A DNA stretch of 64,000 nucleotides from Hippophae tibetana (lineage: Eukaryota; Streptophyta; Magnoliopsida; Rosales; Elaeagnaceae). This document shows, in pieces, positions 21,000-34,322 of the stretch (its first letter is position 1; each line of letters begins with the position of its first letter). A program made the translations under genes and the position numbers. The notes beneath the pieces are model-generated. The model saw nothing but the letters and a program-made list of their open reading frames with translations, was not told where the DNA came from and searched no databases. Location of the stretch: NCBI GenBank assembly GCA_037013495.1, contig CM072812.1, positions 61,598,938-61,662,937 of the forward strand, read 5' to 3'.

Positions 21000-23900
21000 T
21001 GTTTTAAATCTAAAATTCAAAAACGGATAGATGAAGACATATAACCTTTTTTCTTGACCAAGGCTCTCATTCTAAATTATCTGTAACCTTTAGGTGAACA
21101 ACCTAGTAATTCAACGAAATATTAACGATTGAATTGCAAAGAACGTGGTTAAGATGATTAATAAAGAATCCTATAGAAAAAGAACCGAAAACAACGCAAT
21201 ATGGTGATACCAAAACTTATGACATAAGCAAGTTGTGTAAACAATGTAGTTTGGTTCCCAAATGTTGAGAAAAGAACTAATGCTTTGTTGCGTTTTTAGA
21301 AATCGAAACGACCTTCCATATGATTTATTATAATAGCCGTGTCGATGCACGATTTAAAAATTTTAACAGTTTAACGTTGCAACCCCAATTAATAACTTCT
21401 TTGTTTTTTAAACTGTGACATGCTGCAACAATCTTATTTTTTTGAAAAACAAAGATATATTAACACACATAAAAAAAGGAACCAAAAAAAGATACAAAGA
21501 ATTTAAAGAAAAGTATAAAAGGAAATCCAAAGATTAAAACAACGACAACAAAATTGATAGAAAACGCAAGGGATGAAGGATTAAATTTCTTTCTTTTTAT
21601 TGTGAGTTTTCACACAAGAATGAAAAAAACAATTAAATAATTATTGTTTTAAATCTAAAATTGAAAAACGGATAGACGAAGACATATAACTTATTTTCTT
21701 CACCAAGGTTCTCATTCTAAATTATGTGTAACCTTTAGGTGAACAAACAAGTAACTCAATTAAATATTAACAATTGAATTGGAAAGAACGTGGTTAAGAT
21801 GATTAATATGGAATCCTTTAGAAAAAGAACCGAAAACAATGCAATCTGGTGAAACCAAAATTTCTGACATCAGTAAGTTGTGTAAACAATGGAGTTTGGG
21901 TTCCCAAATGTTGAGGATAAAACTAATGCTTTGTTGCATTTTTAGAAATCTTAACGACCCTCCATATGATTTATTATTATAGCGGTGTCAATGCATGATT
22001 TAAAAATTTTAACAGTTTAACGTTGCAAACTTAATTAATAACTTCTTCGATTTTTAAACTGTGACATGCTGCAAAAATCTTTTTTTTTTGAAAAACAAAG
22101 ATAGATTAACACACATAAAAAAAGGAACAAAAAAAAGATACGAAGAATTTAAAGAAAACTATAAAAGGAAATCCAAAGATTAATACAACGACAACAAAAT
22201 TGATAGAAAACGCAAGTGATGAAAGATTAAATTTCTTTCTTTTTATTGTGAGTTTTCATTCAAGAATGAAAAAAACAATTAAATAATTATTGTTTTAAAT
22301 CTAAAATTCAAAAACGGATTGATGAAGACATATAACCTTTTTTCTTGACCAAGGCTCTCATTCTAAATTATCTGTAACCTTTAGGTGAACAACCTAGTAA
22401 TTCAACGAAATATTAACGATTTAATTGCAAAGAACGTGGTTAAGATGATTAATAAAGAATTCTATAGAAAAAGAACCGAAAACAACGCAATATGGTGATA
22501 CCAAAACTTATGACATAAGCAAGTTGTGTAAACAATGTAGTTCGGTTCCCAAATGTTGAGAAAAGAACTAATGCTTTGTTGCGTTTTAAAAATCGAAACG
22601 ACCTTCCATATGATTTATTATAATAGCCGTGTCGATGCACGATTTAAAAATTTTAACAGTTTAACGTTGCAACCCCAATTAATAACTTCTTTGTTTTTTA
22701 AACTGTGACATGCTGCAACAATCTTATTTTTTTGAAAAACAAAGATATATTAACACACATAAAAAAAGGAACCAAAAAAAGATACAAAGAATTTAAAGAA
22801 AAGTATAAAAGGAAATCCAAAGAATAAAACAACGACAACAAAATTGATAGAAAACGCAAGGGAGGAAGGATTAAATTTCTTTCTTTTTATTGTGAGTTTT
22901 CACTCAAGAATGAAAAAAACAATTAAATAATTATTGTTTTAAATCTAAAATTGAAAAACGGATAGACGAAGACATATAACTTATTTTCTTCACCAAGGCT
23001 CTCATTCTAAATTATGTGTAACCTTTAGGTGAACAAACAAGTAACTCAATTAAATATTAACAATTGAATTGGAAAGAACGTGGTTAAGATGATTAATATG
23101 GAATCCTTTAGAAAAAGAACCGAAAACAATGCAATATGGTGAAACCAAAATTTCTGACATCAGTAAGTTGTGTAAACAATGGAGTTTGGGTTCCCAAATG
23201 TTGAGGATAGAACTAATGCTTTGTTGCATTTTTAGAAATCTTAACGACCCTCCATATGATTTATTATTATAGCGGTGTCAATGCATGATTTAAAAATTTT
23301 AACAGTTTAACGTTGCAAACTTAATTAATAACTTCTTCGATTTTTAAACTGTGACATGCTGCAACAATCTTATTTTTTTGAAAAACAAAGATAGATTAAC
23401 ACACATAAAAAAAGGAACAAAAAAAAGATACGAAGAATTTAAAGAAAACTATAAAAGGAAATCCAAAGATTAATACAACGACAACAAAATTGATAGAAAA
23501 CGCAAGTGATGAAAGATTAAATTTCTTTCTTTTTATTGTGAGTTTTCATTCAAGAATGAAAAAAACAATTAAATAATTATTGTTTTAAATCTAAAATTCA
23601 AAAACGGATAGATGAAGACATATAACCTTTTTTCTTGACCAAGGCTCTCATTCTAAATTATCTGTAACCTTTAGGTGAACAACCTAGTAATTCAACGAAA
23701 TATTAACGATTGAATTGCAAAGAACGTGGTTAAGATGATTAATAAAGAATCCTATAGAAAAAGAACCGAAAACAACGCAATATGGTGATACCAAAACTTA
23801 TGACATAAGCAAGTTGTGTAAACAATGTAGTTTGGTTCCCAAATGTTGAGAAAAGAACTAATGCTTTGTTGCGTTTTTAGAAATCGAAACGACCTTCCAT

Positions 23901-26161
23901 ATGATTTATTATAATAGCCGTGTCGATGCACGATTTAAAAATTTTAACAGTTTAACGTTGCAACCCCAATTAATAACTTCTTTGTTTTTTAAACTGTGAC
24001 ATGCTGCAACAATCTTATTTTTTTGAAAAACAAAGATATATTAACACACATAAAAAAAGGAACCAAAAAAAGATACAAAGAATTTAAAGAAAAGTATAAA
24101 AGGAAATCCAAAGATTAAAACAACGACAACAAAATTGATAGAAAACGCAAGGGATGAAGGATTAAATTTCTTTCTTTTTATTGTGAGTTTTCACACAAGA
24201 ATGAAAAAAACAATTAAATAATTATTGTTTTAAATCTAAAATTGAAAAACGGATAGACGAAGACATATAACTTATTTTCTTCACCAAGGTTCTCATTCTA
24301 AATTATGTGTAACCTTTAGGTGAACAAACAAGTAACTCAATTAAATATTAACAATTGAATTGGAAAGAACGTGGTTAAGATGATTAATATGGAATCCTTT
24401 AGAAAAAGAACCGAAAACAATGCAATCTGGTGAAACCAAAATTTCTGACATCAGTAAGTTGTGTAAACAATGGAGTTTGGGTTCCCAAATGTTGAGGATA
24501 AAACTAATGCTTTGTTGCATTTTTAGAAATCTTAACGACCCTCCATATGATTTATTATTATAGCGGTGTCAATGCATGATTTAAAAATTTTAACAGTTTA
24601 ACGTTGCAAACTTAATTAATAACTTCTTCGATTTTTAAACTGTGACATGCTGCAAAAATCTTTTTTTTTTGAAAAACAAAGATAGAATAACACACATAAA
24701 AAAAGGAACAAAAAAAAGATACGAAGAATTTAAAGAAAACTATAAAAGGAAATCCAAAGATTAATACAACGACAACAAAATTGATAGAAAACGCAAGTGA
24801 TGAAAGATTAAATTTCTTTCTTTTTATTGTGAGTTTTCATTCAAGAATGAAAAAAACAATTAAATAATTATTGTTTTAAATCTAAAATTCAAAAACGGAT
24901 TGATGAAGACATATAACCTTTTTTCTTGACCAAGGCTCTCATTCTAAATTATCTGTAACCTTTAGGTGAACAACCTAGTAATTCAACGAAATATTAACGA
25001 TTTAATTGCAAAGAACGTGGTTAAGATGATTAATAAAGAATTCTATAGAAAAAGAACCGAAAACAACGCAATATGGTGATACCAAAACTTATGACATAAG
25101 CAAGTTGTGTAAACAATGTAGTTCGGTTCCCAAATGTTGAGAAAAGAACTAATGCTTTGTTGCGTTTTAAAAATCGAAACGACCTTCCATATGATTTATT
25201 ATAATAGCCGTGTCGATGCACGATTTAAAAATTTTAACAGTTTAACGTTGCAACCCCAATTAATAACTTCTTTGTTTTTTAAACTGTGACATGCTGCAAC
25301 AATCTTATTTTTTTGAAAAACAAAGATATATTAACACACATAAAAAAAGGAACCAAAAAAAGATACAAAGAATTTAAAGAAAAGTATAAAAGGAAATCCA
25401 AAGAATAAAACAACGACAACAAAATTGATAGAAAACGCAAGGGAGGAAGGATTAAATTTCTTTCTTTTTATTGTGAGTTTTCACTCAAGAATGAAAAAAA
25501 CAATTAAATAATTATTGTTTTAAATCTAAAATTGAAAAACGGATAGACGAAGACATATAACTTATTTTCTTCACCAAGGCTCTCATTCTAAATTATGTGT
25601 AACCTTTAGGTGAACAAACAAGTAACTCAATTAAATATTAACAATTGAATTGGAAAGAACGTGGTTAAGATGATTAATATGGAATCCTTTAGAAAAAGAA
25701 CCGAAAACAATGCAATATGGTGAAACCAAAATTTCTGACATCAGTAAGTTGTGTAAACAATGGAGTTTGGGTTCCCAAATGTTGAGGATAGAACTAATGC
25801 TTTGTTGCATTTTTAGAAATCTTAACGACCCTCCATATGATTTATTATAATAGCGGTGTCAATGCATGATTTAAAAATTTTAACAGTTTAACGTTGCAAA
25901 CTTAATTAATAACTTCTTCGATTTTTAAACTGTGACATGCTGCAACAATCTTATTTTTTTGAAAAACAAAGATAGATTAACACACATAAAAAAAGGAACA
26001 AAAAAAAGATACGAAGAATTTAAAGAAAACTATAAAAGGAAATCCAAAGATTAATACAACGACAACAAAATTGATAGAAAACGCAAGTGATGAAAGATTA
26101 AATTTCTTTCTTTTTATTGTGAGTTTTCATTCAATAATGAAAAAAACAATTAAATAATTAT
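21000..26161. repeat. Tandem 2581-bp tetramer duplication within the satellite
   Basis: About 21.0-23.58 kb is repeated at about 23.58-26.16 kb. Private variants recur exactly 2581 bp apart: AAGGTTCTCATTC at 21707 and 24288, GAGGATAAAAC near 21915 and 24496, CGGATTGATG near 22316 and 24897, and GTTCGGTTCCC near 22540 and 25121. Only a few bases differ between the two copies seen by eye, so the duplication is recent. The borders are approximate. Confidence 0.8.
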
Positions 26162-28690
26162 TGTTTTAAATCTAAAATTCAAAAACGGATAGATGAAGAC
26201 ATATAACCTTTTTTCTTGACCAAGGCTCTCATTCAAAATTATCTGTAACCTTTAGGTGAACAACCTAGTAATTCAACGAAATATTAACGATTGAATTGCA
26301 AAGAACGTGGTTAAGATGATTAATAAAGAATCCTATAGAAAAAGAACCGAAAACAACGCAATATGGTGATACCAAAACTTATGACATAAGCAAGTTGTGT
26401 AAACAATGTAGTTTGGTTCCCAAATGTTGAGAAAAGAACTAATGCTTTGTTGCGTTTTTAGAAATCGAAACGACCTTCCATATGATTTATTATAATAGCC
26501 GTGTCGATGCACGATTTAAAAATTTTAAAAGTTTAACGTTGCAACCCCAATTAATAACTTCTTTGTTTTTTAAACTGTGACATGCTGCAACAATCTTATT
26601 TTTTTGAAAAACAAAGATATATTAACACACATAAAAAAAGGAACCAAAAAAAGATACAAAGAATTTAAAGAAAAGTATAAAAGGAAATCCAAAGATTAAA
26701 ACAACGACAACAAAATTGATAGAAAACGCAAGGGATGAAGGATTAAATTTCTTTCTTTTTATTGTGAGTTTTCACTCAAGAATGAAAAAAACAATTAAAT
26801 AATTATTGTTTTAAATCTAAAATTCAAAAACGGATAGACGAAGACATATAACTTATTTTCTTCACCAAGGCTCTCATTCTAAATTATGTGTAACCTTTAG
26901 GTGAACAAACAAGTAACTCAATTAAATATTAACAATTGAATTGGAAAGAACGTGGTTAACGTGATTAATATGGAATCCTTTAGAAAAAGAACCGAAAACA
27001 ACGCAATAGGGTGAAACCAAAATTTCTGACATCAGTAAGTTGTGTAAACAATGGAGTTTGGGTTCCCAAATGTTAAGGATAGAACTAATGCTTTGTTGCA
27101 TTTTTAGAAATCGTAACGACCTTCCATATGATTTATTATAATAGCAGTGTCAATGCATGATTTAAAAATTTTAACAGTTTAACGTTGCAAACTTAATTAA
27201 TAACTTCTTCGATTTTTAAACTGTGACATGCTGCAACAATCTTATTTTTTTGAAAAACAAAGATAGATTAACACACATAAAAAAAGGAACAAAAAAAAGA
27301 TACGAAGAATTTAAAGAAAACTATAAAAGGAAATCCAAAGATTAATACAACGACAACAAAATTGATAGAAAACGCAAGTGATGAAAGATTAAATTTCTTT
27401 CATTTTATTGTGAGTTTTCATTCAATAATGAAAAAAACAATTAAATAATTATTGTTTTAAATCTAAAATTCAAAAACGGATAGATGAAGACATATAACCT
27501 TTTTTCTTGACCAAGGCTCTCATTCAAAATTATCTGTAACCTTTAGGTGAACAACCTAGTAATTCAACGAAATATTAACGATTGAATTGCAAAGAACGTG
27601 GTTAAGATGATTAATAAAGAATCCTATAGAAAAAGAACCGAAAACAACGCAATATGGTGATACCAAAACTTATGACATAAGCAAGTTGTGTAAACAATGT
27701 AGTTTGGTTCCCAAATGTTGAGAAAAGAACTAATGCTTTGTTGCGTTTTTAGAAATCGAAACGACCTTCCATATGATTTATTATAATAGCCGTGTCGATG
27801 CACGATTTAAAAATTTTAAAAGTTTAACGTTGCAACCCCAATTAATAACTTCTTTGTTTTTTAAACTGTGACATGCTGCAACAATCTTATTTTTTTGAAA
27901 AACAAAGATATATTAACACACATAAAAAAAGGAACCAAAAAAAGATACAAAGAATTTAAAGAAAAGTATAAAAGGAAATCCAAAGATTAAAACAACGACA
28001 ACAAAATTGATAGAAAACGCAAGGGATGAAGGATTAAATTTCTTTCTTTTTATTGTGAGTTTTCACTCAAGAATGAAAAAAACAATTAAATAATTATTGT
28101 TTTAAATCTAAAATTCAAAAACGGATAGACGAAGACATATAACTTATTTTCTTCACCAAGGCTCTCATTCTAAATTATGTGTAACCTTTAGGTGAACAAA
28201 CAAGTAACTCAATTAAATATTAACAATTGAATTGGAAAGAACGTGGTTAACGTGATTAATATGGAATCCTTTAGAAAAAGAACCGAAAACAACGCAATAG
28301 GGTGAAACCAAAATTTCTGACATCAGTAAGTTGTGTAAACAATGGAGTTTGGGTTCCCAAATGTTAAGGATAGAACTAATGCTTTGTTGCATTTTTAGAA
28401 ATCGTAACGACCTTCCATATGATTTATTATAATAGCAGTGTCAATGCATGATTTAAAAATTTTAACAGTTTAACGTTGCAAACTTAATTAATAACTTCTT
28501 CGATTTTTAAACTGTGACATGCTGCAACAATCTTATTTTTTTGAAAAACAAAGATAGATTAACACACATAAAAAAAGGAACAAAAAAAAGATACGAAGAA
28601 TTTAAAGAAAACTATAAAAGGAAATCCAAAGATTAATACAACGACAACAAAATTGATAGAAAACGCAAGTGATGAAAGATTAAATTTCTT
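26100..28690. repeat. Tandem 1291-bp dimer duplication within the satellite
   Basis: Private variants recur 1291 bp apart: TTCAATAATGAAA near 26131 and 27422, ATTCAAAATTATC near 26232 and 27523, AATTTTAAAAGTTT near 26521 and 27812, GGTTAACGTGATT near 26954 and 28245. This is the simplest unit, one alpha-beta dimer. Borders are approximate. Confidence 0.8.
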
Positions 28691-28899
28691 TCTTTTTATT
28701 GTGAGTTTTCATTCAAGAATGAAAAAAACAATTAAATAATTATTGTTTTAAATCTAAAATTCAAAAACGGATAGATGAAGACATATAACCTTTTTTCTTG
28801 ACCAAGGCTCTCATTCTAAATTATCTGTAACCTTTAGGTGAACAACCTAGTAATTCAACGAAATATTAACGATTGAATTGCAAAGAACGTGGTTAAGAT

Positions 28900-31800
28900 C
28901 ATTAATAAAGAATCCTATAGAAAAAGAACCGAAAACAACGCAATATGGTGATACCAAAACTTATGACATAAGCAAGTTGTGTAAACAATGTAGTTTGGTT
29001 CCCAAATGTTCAGAAAAGAACTAATGCTTTGTTGCATTTTTAGAAATCGAAACGACCTTCCATATGATTTATTATAATAGCCGTGTCGATGCACGATTTA
29101 AAAATTTTAACTGTTTAACGTTGCAACCCCAATTAATAACTTCTTTGTTTTTTAAACTGTGACATGCTGCAACAATCTTATTTTTTTGAAAAACAAAGAT
29201 ATATTAACACACATAAAAAAAGGAACAAAAAAAAGATACAAAGAATTTAAAGAAAAGCATAAAAGTAAATCCAAAGATTAAAACAACGACAACAAAATTG
29301 ATAGAAAACGCAAGGGATGAAGGATTAAATTTCTTTCTTTTTATTGTGAGTTTTGACTCAAGAATGAAAAAAACAATTAAATAATTATTGTTTTAAATCT
29401 AAAATTCAAAAACGGATAGATGAAGACATATAACTTATTTTCTTCACCAAGGCTCTCATTCTAAATTATTTGTAACGTTTAGGTGAACAAACAAGTAACT
29501 GAATTAAATATTAACAATTGAATTGGAAAGAAGGTGGTTAAGATGATTAATATGGAATCCTTTAGAAAAAGAACCGAAAACAACGCAATATGGTGAAACT
29601 AAAATTTCTGACATCAGTAAGTTGTGTAAACAATGGAGTTTGGGTTCCCAAAAGTTGAGAATAGAACTAATGCTTTGTTGCATTTTTAGAAATCATAACG
29701 ACCTTCCATATGATTTATTATAATAGCGGTGTCAATGCATGATTTAAAAATTTTAACAGTTTAACGTTGCAAACCCAATGAATAACTTCTTTCTTTTTTA
29801 AACTGTGACATGCTGCAACAATCTTATTTTTTTGAAAAACAAAGATAGATTAACACACATAAAAAAAGGAACAAAAAAAAGATACGAAGAATTAAAAAAA
29901 AACTATAAAAGGAAATCCAAAGATTAATACAACGACAACAAAATTGATAGAAAACGCAAGTGATGAAAGATTAAATTTCTTTCTTTTTATTGTGAGTTTT
30001 CATTCAAGAATGAAAAAAACAATTAAATAATTATTGTTTTAAATCTAAAATTCAAAAACGGATAGATGAAGACATATAACCTTTTTTCTTGACCAAGGCT
30101 CTCATTCTAAATTATCTGTAACCTTTAGGTGAACAACCTAGTAATTCAACGAAATATTAATGATTGAATTGCAAAGAACGTGGTTAAGATGATTAATAAA
30201 GAATCCTATAGAAAAAGAACAGAAAACAACGCAATATGGTTATACCAAAATTTATGACATAAGCAAGTTGTGTAAACAATGTAGTTTGGTTCCCAAATGT
30301 TGAGAAAAGAACTAATGCTTTGTTGCATTTTTAGAAATCGAAACGACCTTCCATATGATTTATTATAATAGCCGTGTCGATGCACGATTTAAAAATTTTA
30401 ACAGTTTAACGTTGCAACCCCAATTAATAACTTCTTTGTTTTTTAAACTGGGACATGCTGCAACAATCTTATTTTTTTGAAAAACAAAGATATATTAACA
30501 CACATAAAAAAAGGAACCAAAAAAAGATACAAAGAATTTAAAGAAAAGTATAAAAGGAAATCCAAAGATTAATACAACGACAACAAAATTGATAGAAAAC
30601 GCACGTGATGAAGGATTAAATTTCTTTCTTTTTATTGTGAGTTTTGACTCAAGAATGAAAAAAACAATTAAATAATTATTGTTTTAAATCTAAAATTCAA
30701 AAACGGATAGATGAAGACATATAACTTATTTTCTTCACCAAGGCTCTCATTCTAAATTATTTGTAATGTTTAGGTGAACAAACAAGTAACTGAATTAAAT
30801 ATTAACAATTGAATTGGAAAGAAGGTGGTTAAGATGATTAATATGGAATCCTTTAGAAAAAGAACCGAAAACAACGCAATAGGGTGAAACCAAAATTTCT
30901 GACATCAGTAAGTTGTGTAAACAATGGAGTTTGGGTTCCCAAATGTTGAGGATAGAACTAATGCTTTGTTGCATTTTTAGAAATCGTAACGACCTTCCAT
31001 ATGATTTATTATAATAGCAGTGTCAATGCATGATTTAAAAATTTTAACAGTTTAACGTTGCAAACTTAATTAATAACTTCTTCGATTTTTAAACTGTGAC
31101 ATGCTGCAACAATCTTATTTTTTTGAAAAACAAAGATAGATTAACACACATAAAAAAAGGAACAAAAAAAAGATACGAAGAATTTAAAGAAAACTATAAA
31201 AGGAAATCCAAAGATTAATACAACGACAACAAAATTGATAGAAAACGCAAGTGATGAAAGATTAAATTTCTTTCTTTTTATTGTGAGTTTTCATTCAAGA
31301 ATGAAAAAAACAATTAAATAATTATTGTTTTAAATCTAAAATTCAAAAACGGATAGATGAAGACATATAACCTTTTTTCTTGACCAAGGCTCTCATTCTA
31401 AATTATCTGTAACCTTTAGGTGAACAACCTAGTAATTCAACGAAATATTAACGATTGAATTGCAAAGAACGTGGTTAAGATGATTAATAAAGAATCCTAT
31501 AGAAAAAGAACCGAAAACAACGCAATATGGTGATACCAAAACTTATGACATAAGCAAGTTGTGTAAAAAATGTAGTTTGGTTCCCAAATGTTGAGAAAAG
31601 AACTAATGCTTTGTTGCATTTTTAGAAATCGAAACGACCTTCCATATGATTTATTATAATAGCCGTGTCGATGCACGATTTAAAAATTTTAACTGTTTAA
31701 CGTTGCAACCCCAATTAATAACTTCTTTGTTTTTTAAACTGTGACATGCTGCAACAATCTTATTTTTTTGAAAAACAAAGATATATTAACACACATAAAA

Positions 31801-34322
31801 AAAGGAACAAAAAAAAGATACAAAGAATTTAAAGAAAAGCATAAAAGTAAATCCAAAGATTAAAACAACGACAACAAAATTGATAGAAAACGCAAGGGAT
31901 GAAGGATTAAATTTCTTTCTTTTTATTGTGAGTTTTGACTCAAGAATGAAAAAAACAATTAAATAATTATTGTTTTAAATCTAAAATTCAAAAACGGATA
32001 GATGAAGACATATAACTTATTTTCTTCACCAAGGCTCTCATTCTAAATTATTTGTAATGTTTAGGTGAACAAACAAGTAACTGAATTAAATATTAACAAT
32101 TGAATTGGAAAGAAGGTGGTTAAGATGATTAATATGGAATCCTTTAGAAAAAGAACCGAAAACAACGCAATAGGGTGAAACCAAAATTTCTGACATCAGT
32201 AAGTTGTGTAAACAATGGAGTTTGGGTTCCCAAATGTTGAGGATAGAACTAATGCTTTGTTGCATTTTTAGAAATCGTAACGACCTTCCATATGATTTAT
32301 TATAATAGCAGTGTCAATGCATGATTTAAAAATTTTAACAGTTTAACGTTGCAAACTTAATTAATAACTTCTTCGATTTTTAAACTGTGACATGCTGCAA
32401 CAATCTTATTTTTTTGAAAAACAAAGATAGATTAACACACATAAAAAAAGGAACAAAAAAAAGATACGAAGAATTTAAAGAAAACTATAAAAGGAAATCC
32501 AAAGATTAATACAACGACAACAAAATTGATAGAAAACGCAAGTGATGAAAGATTAAATTTCTTTCTTTTTATTGTGAGTTTTCATTCAAGAATGAAAAAA
32601 ACAATTAAATAATTATTGTTTTAAATCTAAAATTCAAAAACGGATAGATGAAGACATATAACCTTTTTTCTTGACCAAGGCTCTCATTCTAAATTATCTG
32701 TAACCTTTAGGTGAACAACCTAGTAATTCAACGAAATATTAACGATTGAATTGCAAAGAACGTGGTTAAGATGATTAATAAAGAATCCTATAGAAAAAGA
32801 ACCGAAAACAACGCAATATGGTGATACCAAAACTTATGACATAAGCAAGTTGTGTAAACAATGTAGTTTGGTTCCCAAATGTTCAGAAAAGAACTAATGC
32901 TTTGTTGCATTTTTAGAAATCGAAACGACCTTCCATATGATTTATTATAATAGCCGTGTCGATGCACGATTTAAAAATTTTAACTGTTTAACGTTGCAAC
33001 CCCAATTAATAACTTCTTTGTTTTTTAAACTGTGACATGCTGCAACAATCTTATTTTTTTGAAAAACAAAGATATATTAACACACATAAAAAAAGGAACA
33101 AAAAAAAGATACAAAGAATTTAAAGAAAAGCATAAAAGTAAATCCAAAGATTAAAACAACGACAACAAAATTGATAGAAAACGCAAGGGATGAAGGATTA
33201 AATTTCTTTCTTTTTATTGTGAGTTTTGACTCAAGAATGAAAAAAACAATTAAATAATTATTGTTTTAAATCTAAAATTCAAAAACGGATAGATGAAGAC
33301 ATATAACTTATTTTCTTCACCAAGGCTCTCATTCTAAATTATTTGTAACGTTTAGGTGAACAAACAAGTAACTGAATTAAATATTAACAATTGAATTGGA
33401 AAGAAGGTGGTTAAGATGATTAATATGGAATCCTTTAGAAAAAGAACCGAAAACAACGCAATATGGTGAAACTAAAATTTCTGACATCAGTAAGTTGTGT
33501 AAACAATGGAGTTTGGGTTCCCAAAAGTTGAGAATAGAACTAATGCTTTGTTGCATTTTTAGAAATCATAACGACCTTCCATATGATTTATTATAATAGC
33601 GGTGTCAATGCATGATTTAAAAATTTTAACAGTTTAACGTTGCAAACCCAATGAATAACTTCTTTGTTTTTTAAACTGTGACATGCTGCAACAATCTTAT
33701 TTTTTTGAAAAACAAAGATAGATTAACACACATAAAAAAAGGAACAAAAAAAAGATACGAAGAATTAAAAAAAAACTATAAAAGGAAATCCAAAGATTAA
33801 TACAACGACAACAAAATTGATAGAAAACGCTAGTGATGAAAGATTAAATTTCTTTCTTTTTATTGTGAGTTTTCATTCAAGAATGAAAAAAACAATTAAA
33901 TAATTATTGTTTTAAATCTAAAATTCAAAAACGGATAGATGAAGACATATAACCTTTTTTCTTGACCAAGGCTCTCATTCTAAATTATCTGTAACCTTTA
34001 GGTGAACAACCTAGTAATTCAACGAAATATTAACGATTGAATTGCAAAGAACGTGGTTAAGATGATTAATAAAGAATCCTATAGAAAAAGAACAGAAAAC
34101 AACGCAATATGGTGATACCAAAATTTATGACATAAGCAAGTTGTGTAAACAATGTAGTTTGGTTCCCAAATGTTGAGAAAAGAACTAATGCTTTGTTGCA
34201 TTTTTAGAAATCGAAACGACCTTCCATATGATTTATTATAATAGCCGTGTCGATGCACGATTTAAAAATTTTAACAGTTTAACGTTGCAACCCCAATTAA
34301 TAACTTCTTTGTTTTTTAAACT
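28900..34322. repeat. Satellite block with 3873-bp (hexamer) offset copies
   Basis: The variant ATGTTCAGAAAAG occurs near 29007 and again 3873 bp later near 32880. CCCAAAAGTTGAG (29647 and 33520) and AACTGGGACATG (30450 and 34323) repeat at the same offset. Six monomers separate these copies. The stretch therefore holds two related segments, about 28.9-30.5 kb and 32.8-34.3 kb, with alternating dimers between them. Confidence 0.7.
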
